Source of the DNA: an uncultured Eubacteriales bacterium
Lineage (GTDB): Bacteria; Bacillota; Clostridia; Oscillospirales; Acutalibacteraceae
Reading direction: 5' to 3'
Assembly (NCBI GenBank): GCA_900540235.1
Contig: UQEY01000015.1
Location: forward strand, 1 to 44,547
Length of the DNA stretch: 44,547 bases
Below are positions 21,872 to 29,795 of this stretch, in pieces (the stretch's first letter is position 1; the number at the start of each line of letters is the position of its first letter). The notes below the pieces were generated by a model. The model did no database searches. It worked only from the letters and a program-made list of their open reading frames with translations, and had not been told where the DNA came from. Both the position numbers and the translations under genes were made by a program.

Positions 21872-24106
21872 TTATCCTCCTATATTAGGCAACTCTTTTT
21901 TCAAAATGTAATAGGACTTTTTAAGCCTTTCGTGATAAGTCGGGTTGTCTTTCCAATAAGTGTAAGTATACTTGCCGTCCATATTGATTTTGGTTTCTCC
22001 TATGCCGACGCCGACTGTAAAGCCGTTAAAGGTTTTGCCGACAATGGACTGTCTTTCATAAAAGTCGCTCATAATTTCACCCTTTGACGGGTCAGTAAAA
22101 TTAAGAAGCTGCCAAGGGATTCTTATTTCAATTTTGCCGTCTTTCTCACAAAAATCTGAAAGGGAATCATAATTTTTGTTCTTTGGGTCGGCATTGCCGT
22201 AATGAAGCAAACCCGTTTCATAATAAGCAAAAGGAACTTTTTGCTTAGTTGACGGAATAGTGATTTTGAAACCGGTGCACATATTCATTTTGTTAAATAT
22301 GCCGGTGTTCTTTTTTGCGTATTTATCATTTTGAGCAAAATTTCTGCCCTGATAACCGTAAAAATAATTGAACACATCATAATATGCGTCGCAAAGTATT
22401 CTTGAATTCTTCTTGCCCTTGATTTGAATAACAAAATCGGCAGCTTCGCTGAAAGAAGTTTTGGTTGAATTCATTTTTGTGTTGCCCTGATTTGCAACAG
22501 TGTCGATTGGAATTAAAATTTCATCCTTATTAAAGTCAAAATCGTTTTTTGTATCCACCATAAAGTAGACATATCCCTCGTCACTTTTCATTGAAAGGGT
22601 AGCATTTTTACCGCTTGACACAATATCTTTTTCGCTCCACTCCGAAGTGTCGCCGTCAATGGTGCAAACGCTTTTTTCCTCACCCGGGTCGAACGCCAAA
22701 AGACCGAAAAACTGCTCGCAGGTTTGGTAGTTTGCCCAAAACGGTCTGCGCTCACTGTTGTCAAAATCTTCGTTGTTCCAAGTACGCTTAAACCACTCGT
22801 CCTGCCAAGAGAAAACTATGCCGCCAGCATATTTTTGAGCATAGATAGATTTAAACATTTCAACAATAGCTTCGCCCGCTTTGCTTTCCTCCATTTCGCC
22901 CTGATTCCAACCCATAAGGCTTTCATGTGCTTTGCCTCTTGAAGTTGAAACACCGAACTCGGCAATGATAATAGGCATGGTATGAGCTGTTTTTAAATCT
23001 TTAAGGTAAGCTTCAAATGTATTAATCTTTCCGCTTTCATCCTTATATTTTATATAGTCTTTTTGGTAAGACATTGTATCGGGATAATACGGATACACAT
23101 GGTAGGATGCAAATTCTCCGCAATTAAACGAATTTTTAGACTTAATACTTTCTGTATTGAGAGTTATCCAGTCCTCATCCTCATCCTGTTCTTCGGGGTG
23201 GATAAGCGGGTCGGTCGTTACCCAGTTACAAAATGCAATAGGGCTTTGCCAAGAATATTTGTCTGCTTCTTCATTAATTACACTGTTGCCGATATCCGCA
23301 AGGAATGCTTCAAAGGCAGTAGCGCCCTGTGTGTAAAGATAGTCGCCGTCAAACGAATCTTTGTCATAATTTAACGAATTTACATTTTCAATAAACGACG
23401 GGTCAAATTCCATTCCGATTATCCAGCCGGCTAACCAAGGCGAAACATCGCTTATATATGTGCCCGAAGCGTAACCGGTTCGAGAGGAGAGGGTACAGTT
23501 ACCGTGAATTATATTAACAAGGTCAAGCGCATCTTTTTTAAACTGATTATAAATCTTGTTGTTGTCGGCGTAAACATCGTTAAGCGTAGCAATATCGTCC
23601 TCATCCATCCAAACGCCTTGAAAAAGATAAAGCGGCTTGTCACTCTTTGAGTTGAAATCAAAAAGCGCATTATAAAAGTCAGGAAGCATAGCGGTATAAA
23701 TTCTTATACAATTTGCGTTCATTGCGCTGATTTCTTTAAACCACCTGTAATAATCGTCGTAAGTAAGGTTAAGGTCGCCGGGGAAGCTGCCCGGTTTACC
23801 TGAGCCGACATTAACGCCTTTCATAAACTCCTGATTCCACATTCCGTTTTCATAAACATAAAAATAGTCGCCCTGTGCCTTAAATTTATATTTAACCGAG
23901 CCGTCTGACTGGCTTTCAACATTGTCGGCGTCAAGCTGATTTGTTACAGCCTCGGTTGTGGTTTCTTTCGTCGTTTTTACAGAAGCTTTGTTAATGCCGA
24001 ATTTTTGAAGCGCACCCGTTTGGGCAAGGAGCGCCAAAATAAGAATTGTTATTATAACGGGAGTGAGCACTCTTTTTATTGAATTGTTACTGTTGTCATT
24101 ACTCAT
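21872..24106 (-). CDS. Membrane-anchored glycosidase-like protein with CBM9-like tail
   Basis: A 744-residue paralogue of the neighbour at 19688. One N-terminal membrane helix (about residues 11-30) replaces the lipobox. The barrel (about 85-480) keeps the same landmarks: KEISAMNANCIRIYTAMLPD, IIGMEFDPSF, IIIAEFGVSTSRGKAHES and GGIVFSWQDEWFKRTWN. The tail from about 495 starts CTIDGDTSEWSEKDI and is CBM9-like. The EFG Glu is kept; the putative acid/base position reads GMEF here against GLEW in the neighbour. It overlaps the glycosyltransferase gene by 8 bp, so its supply is coupled to the synthase. A hydrolase or transglycosidase acting on the nascent polymer outside the cell is the simplest reading. 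Confidence 0.78.
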   Translation of the reverse strand: MSNDNSNNSIKRVLTPVIITILILALLAQTGALQKFGINKASVKTTKETTTEAVTNQLDADNVESQSDGSVKYKFKAQGDYFYVYENGMWNQEFMKGVNVGSGKPGSFPGDLNLTYDDYYRWFKEISAMNANCIRIYTAMLPDFYNALFDFNSKSDKPLYLFQGVWMDEDDIATLNDVYADNNKIYNQFKKDALDLVNIIHGNCTLSSRTGYASGTYISDVSPWLAGWIIGMEFDPSFIENVNSLNYDKDSFDGDYLYTQGATAFEAFLADIGNSVINEEADKYSWQSPIAFCNWVTTDPLIHPEEQDEDEDWITLNTESIKSKNSFNCGEFASYHVYPYYPDTMSYQKDYIKYKDESGKINTFEAYLKDLKTAHTMPIIIAEFGVSTSRGKAHESLMGWNQGEMEESKAGEAIVEMFKSIYAQKYAGGIVFSWQDEWFKRTWNNEDFDNSERRPFWANYQTCEQFFGLLAFDPGEEKSVCTIDGDTSEWSEKDIVSSGKNATLSMKSDEGYVYFMVDTKNDFDFNKDEILIPIDTVANQGNTKMNSTKTSFSEAADFVIQIKGKKNSRILCDAYYDVFNYFYGYQGRNFAQNDKYAKKNTGIFNKMNMCTGFKITIPSTKQKVPFAYYETGLLHYGNADPKNKNYDSLSDFCEKDGKIEIRIPWQLLNFTDPSKGEIMSDFYERQSIVGKTFNGFTVGVGIGETKINMDGKYTYTYWKDNPTYHERLKKSYYILKKELPNIGG

Positions 24107-25505
24107 TAAAGTTCTTCCTCTTTATATTACCCCAAGAGTTACGGAATTTTCTGAATTGGAAAATTCCCTGAACACGGGACAATACTATTAATTGTCTGTA
24201 ACCGAAATTTTCTATAAGTGCATAAACCGCAAGCGTCATAACCTGCTTTGTGTTCATACATCCTTTTCGCTGATACTGCTCAATAATAATTCCGCCGATA
24301 GAAAGCATACTGCCTATGCTGACGGTAAGAAGCAAATATATTACGAAGAAGAATATATTGAGTTCACCCATTAAAAGCGAGAACGGAATGATGAAATAAC
24401 CGATAAGCTCAATTACCGCACCGAAAAGTTCATAAAACCAGTTATATGGAAACGCAAGCAAACCGACCGAACCGTACTTTGGGTTAAAGGTCATTGATGC
24501 ATGACTCAAAAGTGTGTCAAAAAGACCTACCTGCCACCTTCTGCGCTGGTTTTTTAAGTCCTTCATTGACATAGGTCCCTGTGTCCAGCAAACAGCGTCA
24601 GGGCAGAATACGATTTTATATTTTTTCTTCTTTTTTGTCAGTTCGTGGTGAAGTCTTACTACAATTTCCATATCTTCGCCGATAGTGTTTGTTTTGTAGC
24701 CGCCGACTTCAACTACTGCGTCACGCTTAAATACACCGAAAGCACCCGACACGATAAGAAGTGCTTTACCCCACGACACACGACCGTAGAGGAAAGAACG
24801 GAAATATTCTACAATTTGAAATTTTTCAACCATAAGTTCCGGAATTTTAAATTCTCTAAACTTGCCTTCCTCAATCACACTGCCGTTTGCAATACGAACG
24901 AAACCGCCGGCAACGACTGTTGAACTGTCTTTAAGAAAGATACTGCCGAGTTTTAAAAGAGCATCCTTTTCAATTCTTGAATCGGCGTCGAGGCAGGCAA
25001 AAAGCGGATACTTTGCGGCATTGATACCGGCATTAAGTGCATCAGATTTACCGCCGTTAAGCTTGTCGATATAAATAAGCTTTGGATATTTGCTGTTATA
25101 ATAAACACCCTGAATTTCCTGAGTTTGAATGTCAACCCTGATTGAAGATTCAATCTTTTTAAGATTAAAAGCGTCAATCATTCTTTGGTGCGTTTCATCT
25201 TTTGAACCGTCGTTGACTACTATAATTTCAAACACGGGATAGTTAAGTTTCATAAGTGATTTAACATTATGTACTATGTTTTCCTGTTCATTATATGCAG
25301 GCACGACAAGAGAAATAGGCAGGAGATTGTCGGAATCTTTATAAAGATAAAAATCGTCTGCAATTTCGGTTTTTCTGTCCTTTTTTATTTTGATTATAGA
25401 AATGATAAACTGAATTAAATAAACGAGCGTAAGAGAAAGAGTATACGCCATACAGAAATAGTTAAATACGGATATAACTTTTCTGATTATTTCCATAAAA
25501 GACAT
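24099..25505 (-). CDS. Processive family 2 glycosyltransferase (exopolysaccharide synthase)
   Basis: A 468-residue membrane GT2 enzyme. There is one N-terminal membrane segment (about residues 12-40), a GT-A catalytic domain, and three to four C-terminal membrane segments. The catalytic set is complete: VVPAYNEQEN (from about 67), Asp99 in VVNDGS, DAD at 173-175, GED at 276-278 and QRRRW at 320-324. The last is the mark of processive, polymer-extruding synthases such as PgaC, HasA and BcsA. No PilZ domain is fused, unlike BcsA. With two or three ecto-proteins and a HEAT protein in the same operon, it is the probable polymerase and exporter of the system. The sugar used cannot be read from the sequence. 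The start is supported by AGGGGG. Confidence 0.92.
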   Translation of the reverse strand: MSFMEIIRKVISVFNYFCMAYTLSLTLVYLIQFIISIIKIKKDRKTEIADDFYLYKDSDNLLPISLVVPAYNEQENIVHNVKSLMKLNYPVFEIIVVNDGSKDETHQRMIDAFNLKKIESSIRVDIQTQEIQGVYYNSKYPKLIYIDKLNGGKSDALNAGINAAKYPLFACLDADSRIEKDALLKLGSIFLKDSSTVVAGGFVRIANGSVIEEGKFREFKIPELMVEKFQIVEYFRSFLYGRVSWGKALLIVSGAFGVFKRDAVVEVGGYKTNTIGEDMEIVVRLHHELTKKKKKYKIVFCPDAVCWTQGPMSMKDLKNQRRRWQVGLFDTLLSHASMTFNPKYGSVGLLAFPYNWFYELFGAVIELIGYFIIPFSLLMGELNIFFFVIYLLLTVSIGSMLSIGGIIIEQYQRKGCMNTKQVMTLAVYALIENFGYRQLIVLSRVQGIFQFRKFRNSWGNIKRKNFNE

Positions 25506-25516
25506 ATTGTTTCCCC

Positions 25517-26587
25517 CTACTGTTTATAAAGTACATTTTTTACTGCGTCTGCGGCATAACGGTCGTAACCGTTTATAACCGATTCAACTCTTGCCAAGTT
25601 GTCGTCGACTTTAACAAGTGCTTCTGCGGCTCTTTGCCTAACCCACCACTGTTCGTCGGAAGTGAGCATTTTTATTTCGTCAATGCACGATGGAGTTTTA
25701 ATCTGCTCCAAACCTTTTATTGATGAAAGCCTTATTACCCAGTCCTTATCCCTTGCGGCAGTAATCATATACTGCTCCAAATCTTTCGTGCCGAGAGTTG
25801 AAAGTGCCTTCACACTTGCAATTCTGACCTGATTGTTTTTAGAATAAAAACCGTCAATAAATTCCTGCTTGAGCTGAGCAAACTTTTGGTCGGAAACAGA
25901 CTTAAATACCGTTGCCTTAACATATTCGTCAACATCTTTGCTCTTAATATATCTTTTAATAAGTGATACCTTGTCGCCTGTGTACAAATCTAAAAGTTCG
26001 AGAAGAACACGGTGACTGTATTTTCTGTTGTTTTCGCAAAGTTTGATATATTTAAACACACCGTCCTCGTCGCCGAGGCTTGAAAGTGCCATACCTGCGT
26101 TATAAACAAGGGTGGCATTTTTTGAATCGAGATATTCTCTTATATCGTCTGCCGCATCATAAGCGTGCAAAAGACCCAAGCACCTTACAATATAGGCGCA
26201 CTTGTAATTGTTGCTGTGCTTTAAAAGTTCTCGCAAAGCAGGAACGGGGTCAAGTTTTTGATAAAGCCTTTCAAGCACAAGTTTACGCTCGTTAGAAAGC
26301 TTATCTTTTTCGTTGTTGAAATCAAGGTAAGCCGAAGTAATATAAAGCACATTTTCTTTATCTTTATTCATAAAATCAACAAGTCTTTTTATTTCCTCGT
26401 CCTGCGATGTTTCACTCGGTGCACTTAAAACAGCGCTTATAATATTTTTCGCCGTATTTATTCTTGTGTGATTTTTTCTAAGCAAATCTTCCTGCTGCTG
26501 AGATACTGTATAAAGCCACATAAGTTCTAAAAGTATCAAAATAATTGCAGCAATAAACAAGAGTATCGCAATTTTTTCCTGGCTCAT
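25517..26587 (-). CDS. Membrane-anchored HEAT-repeat protein
   Basis: A 356-residue protein with one N-terminal membrane helix (about residues 5-26), then a largely helical domain. At least four HEAT-like helix pairs are clear in the last 200 residues, for example NATLVYNAGMALSSLGDE, NNQVRIASVKALSTLGT, DWVIRLSSIKGLEQI and EQWWVRQRAAEALVKV. Such solenoids act as binding scaffolds, with no catalysis expected. It lies 11 bp ahead of the synthase and is probably its partner at the membrane. AGGAAAGGTG precedes the ATG. Which side of the membrane the solenoid faces is not certain. Confidence 0.85.
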   Translation of the reverse strand: MSQEKIAILLFIAAIILILLELMWLYTVSQQQEDLLRKNHTRINTAKNIISAVLSAPSETSQDEEIKRLVDFMNKDKENVLYITSAYLDFNNEKDKLSNERKLVLERLYQKLDPVPALRELLKHSNNYKCAYIVRCLGLLHAYDAADDIREYLDSKNATLVYNAGMALSSLGDEDGVFKYIKLCENNRKYSHRVLLELLDLYTGDKVSLIKRYIKSKDVDEYVKATVFKSVSDQKFAQLKQEFIDGFYSKNNQVRIASVKALSTLGTKDLEQYMITAARDKDWVIRLSSIKGLEQIKTPSCIDEIKMLTSDEQWWVRQRAAEALVKVDDNLARVESVINGYDRYAADAVKNVLYKQ

Positions 26588-26606
26588 AAATGCACCTTTC
26601 CTAAAA

Positions 26607-29600
26607 TCAGTAAGTTATAAAATAGTTTTCAAGAGATTTGAACGCTGCTTTTTCTCTTATTTGGTATTTAACATCGCTTTCTTCCCAAGTTGACCACGCA
26701 TAACGCTTATATGCAGGCGAACGCTTACTGCTCGGAAACTCGTATGCACGCTCCATATCCTTTTTCTTGCTGACAGTTGCAGTTGCCGCAACGCCTGAAG
26801 AAATTGTTGTGCGATACTGACCGTCAATGCCGCTTGCGCCGTTTTTGCCCGAATCGTTGATAATAATTCTGCGGGAAGCGTCGGTAACATTGAGCATTGC
26901 CCAAGGAAGTCTTAAACGAATATTATTACCCGTCATAAAATATTGAGTGTTTTGAGTTGCAAAACTGCCGTATTTAAGCGTTGCAACTTTGTTGAAATCT
27001 GCGTCAAACTTTTCCTTAACACCGAGAGAACCGTTTTTCCTGTTATAACTCGGAACGCAGTAAAGTGTTGCCGTATCCTTGTTGTCGATACGAATCAAAA
27101 ATTCCAAGCCCGAATAGGTCTTGCCGAAAAGCTTTTTGTAAGCGTCACCCATTTTGTATTCGTCTTCAATAGGTGTTTTGTATGTATCAAGACCGATGAC
27201 AACAACCTGCTTTTCGTAATCAATCTTTTTCTTCATATTGATTGTGACATAAAGATATCCCTCGTCCGAGCCGTAATCAATACCGGAAATGTTTTGGTCG
27301 GCTTCGGCAACACTCAAGGTTGAATCTTCATTTTCGGCTGAATCAATCGACAAAATACCGTTTGTTTGGTTAATGTCCGTAACATCATGCCAAAGGTATG
27401 CGTTTGAAAGCGGAACGGTTGTGGCATAACTGTCAGAACCTACATCGTTCCAACTGTCGTTGATGTTTGAAACAAGACCGCCGACAAAACCGCCGTTATT
27501 AACCGATTTGTACATATCAATAATTTGTTTTGCCTGTTCTTCTTCAGAAAGACCGAACACTTCTTTATTTTTATTGTCGTAAATGCTTACGCTTGAAGAA
27601 GCGCCGAGGCTGTCAATCAAAACGGGAGCAGTGTTGTTTTTCTTAATTTCACTTAAATAAGCGTCATACTTTGTTGCGCCTTTTTTCGCTTTCAAATTCT
27701 TTTTGTTTTTTTGATATGTATCGTCATTGATTTTTGCTGTGTAAGAAACAGCGAAAAGCGACTTTGTATCATCCGAAACCTTGATATTTGAAAGGTTGAA
27801 AGTATCGCCCTTTGCCCAAAATGCGCCGCTTAAAAGCGAAGTGCTTCCCTTTGCAAAGATAAGCGGAATGTTGTCGTATTTTTCCTTGCTGAAGCTTGAA
27901 ACAGTGTCAAGAATATTCGCATAAAGTGCTTCAACACCGTTACCGCTTGCAGAATAATATTTGCCCGAATATGAGTAATCGCTCTTAGCCAAGGCTTTAT
28001 ATTCTTTGTCGCTCAAGCCAAAATCAATATCATAACCCAAAAGGTATTGCGACACATTGTGCCTGTAAAGACCGGTTTTGTTATTTGCGCTGTCTTTCAA
28101 ATTAGCATTGCCGAACATTGCCGAAACGGTGTATTCGGCGTTTTGTTTAATAAGTTTAAGCGTAGCGTCGCTTGTAATATTTTTCGTGTCAATTTTGTTT
28201 AAACTTATACCCTCAATAAGATAAATCTTATTGTCGTTTGCCTGATTATATTCGTAAAGTGCACGGTAAAAATCAGGGGAGTAAAGGTCATAAGTTCTTA
28301 TTACATTTGCACCGGACGAAGCAACTTTTGCAATAATGTTTTTGTAGTAATCGTAGCTGTCGCTGTAGTCGTACTTAGCGTTGCCCGGCTTTTCGCCATA
28401 CATATTAAAGCCCTTTATTCTAAAATCGACCCAGTTTTTGTCGGTGTAAATTTGAAGCTTGTTTGAATCAAGCCTTGCTTTTAACTGCTTTTCGTTTTCG
28501 CTTTGCTCGTTTGTATTATGGTTAACCGCACCGTCTTTTTGAACATCTTTTACTATCTTTTTAAACATAGGCTCAAAGAAATGCCAATAAAAGTGTGTCA
28601 CATCGCCGTCTTTATCAAAGCTGAGCCACTGATAAAAAAGGTCAGAGCCGACAAATCTAAACGGCTTAAAATCGTCAACACAGTCGTTAAAATCACCTGC
28701 AAAATAGTAAGTCGGCGCATCGTCTGAGGTGTTGCGAATCACTGCAGAAAAAACAGGAGTATCGGATACGGGAGCAAATTCTTCCATACCCTCCTTGTTA
28801 AGGTTAAATTCATACTCGGCAATAGTTTGACTGCCTGCAGTCGTCTCAACAAGTTCAAACCAAGAATAATAGTTCAAACTTGCCTTTCCAAACTCTTTTT
28901 TATATTTATCCGTTATTCTTATATTTAAAAGGTTATCGTCCTCAAAATCTTTTTTTGCTTCAAGTACGATGATATCGCCCTCGTTTGAAACAAGAAGAAT
29001 ACCCGAACCCGAACAGCGCCACTCAACGCCGTATTTTTCCTTATACATAGGAGGCGCCCAGTAAGGAACATCGGTAAGGTCTGCCAAATCGTAAATATAT
29101 CTGCCAACCCAACCCGAATGTTTAATGCCGAAAAGATTTTGAAGTTGAGCAGATATTTCATCGCTCGTGCCGGTAGTTAAAATATCCTGCTCACCGATTA
29201 CCACGCTTCCCATTGAGTGGCAAAGCGCAATAGTGTTCATATCGTTTTCACTGATACCTTTTTCCTCGTTAAGCTCTGTGCCGTAACTGTCTGAAAGGTA
29301 GAGAATGTCAGGTATTTCCTTAATATTTTCAAGGTATGTGGGGTCGGTAAGGTTATAGTTATTGTCAACATGGTTGCCGTAATAATCATCCTCAATGCTG
29401 TAATAATCTTTAGTTTCCGGATTTTTGATTTTCATATAATCAAGTATCCAGTTTGCACCGATATGCTTACGGTAAATATTGTCAACATCGTCAAGATAAC
29501 TTGCCGAATCAGCCGAAGTTGCCGGAACGGTTTTGTCAACCATAGCAAAATAAAGCGAATTTGACGGCTTAATAAACCAAGCGGCAATGCAAACGGCAAT

Positions 29601-29774
29601 AGCAATCAAAAGAGCGCAAATAATTACGATAAACACTTTGACTCCTTTTTTTGCTTTCATATTAAGTTTTTTCAAATACTTAGACTGTGCACGCTTCTTT
29701 TTTCCACGCTTTTTGGTTTTTGCAGTCAAATCATTATTTGGTATTTCTTTATTTTCATTATTTTTCTTCGGCAT
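26607..29774 (-). CDS. Large membrane-anchored ecto-protein with degenerate glycosidase-like barrel
   Basis: A 1055-residue protein. A Lys-rich cytoplasmic start of about 45 residues is followed by one membrane helix (about 47-69). Residues about 130-400 (DILYLSDSYGTEL, HSMGSVVIGEQDI, SGWVGRYIYDL, YFAGDFND) look like a class I amidotransferase-like or ThuA-like fold; this is a tentative reading. Residues about 450-820 are paralogous to the barrels of the 727- and 744-residue proteins (FYRALYEYNQ...IYLIEGISL). But the AEFGVSTSRG segment has become IDSLGASSS, SWQDEWFK has become NINDSWND, and LGLEW has become LGYDI. So it is probably not a glycosidase. The tail is a divergent CBM9-like domain. 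The gene ends with TGA. It may serve as a binding or assembly scaffold. Confidence 0.72.
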   Translation of the reverse strand: MPKKNNENKEIPNNDLTAKTKKRGKKKRAQSKYLKKLNMKAKKGVKVFIVIICALLIAIAVCIAAWFIKPSNSLYFAMVDKTVPATSADSASYLDDVDNIYRKHIGANWILDYMKIKNPETKDYYSIEDDYYGNHVDNNYNLTDPTYLENIKEIPDILYLSDSYGTELNEEKGISENDMNTIALCHSMGSVVIGEQDILTTGTSDEISAQLQNLFGIKHSGWVGRYIYDLADLTDVPYWAPPMYKEKYGVEWRCSGSGILLVSNEGDIIVLEAKKDFEDDNLLNIRITDKYKKEFGKASLNYYSWFELVETTAGSQTIAEYEFNLNKEGMEEFAPVSDTPVFSAVIRNTSDDAPTYYFAGDFNDCVDDFKPFRFVGSDLFYQWLSFDKDGDVTHFYWHFFEPMFKKIVKDVQKDGAVNHNTNEQSENEKQLKARLDSNKLQIYTDKNWVDFRIKGFNMYGEKPGNAKYDYSDSYDYYKNIIAKVASSGANVIRTYDLYSPDFYRALYEYNQANDNKIYLIEGISLNKIDTKNITSDATLKLIKQNAEYTVSAMFGNANLKDSANNKTGLYRHNVSQYLLGYDIDFGLSDKEYKALAKSDYSYSGKYYSASGNGVEALYANILDTVSSFSKEKYDNIPLIFAKGSTSLLSGAFWAKGDTFNLSNIKVSDDTKSLFAVSYTAKINDDTYQKNKKNLKAKKGATKYDAYLSEIKKNNTAPVLIDSLGASSSVSIYDNKNKEVFGLSEEEQAKQIIDMYKSVNNGGFVGGLVSNINDSWNDVGSDSYATTVPLSNAYLWHDVTDINQTNGILSIDSAENEDSTLSVAEADQNISGIDYGSDEGYLYVTINMKKKIDYEKQVVVIGLDTYKTPIEDEYKMGDAYKKLFGKTYSGLEFLIRIDNKDTATLYCVPSYNRKNGSLGVKEKFDADFNKVATLKYGSFATQNTQYFMTGNNIRLRLPWAMLNVTDASRRIIINDSGKNGASGIDGQYRTTISSGVAATATVSKKKDMERAYEFPSSKRSPAYKRYAWSTWEESDVKYQIREKAAFKSLENYFITY

Positions 29775-29795
29775 ATTTATTACCTTTTAAAATTT

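Noticed and set aside
24099..25505. Cellulose synthase BcsA
   Set aside because: The enzyme is shorter, has no PilZ domain and no BcsB or BcsZ neighbours; the polymer cannot be named from the motifs alone.
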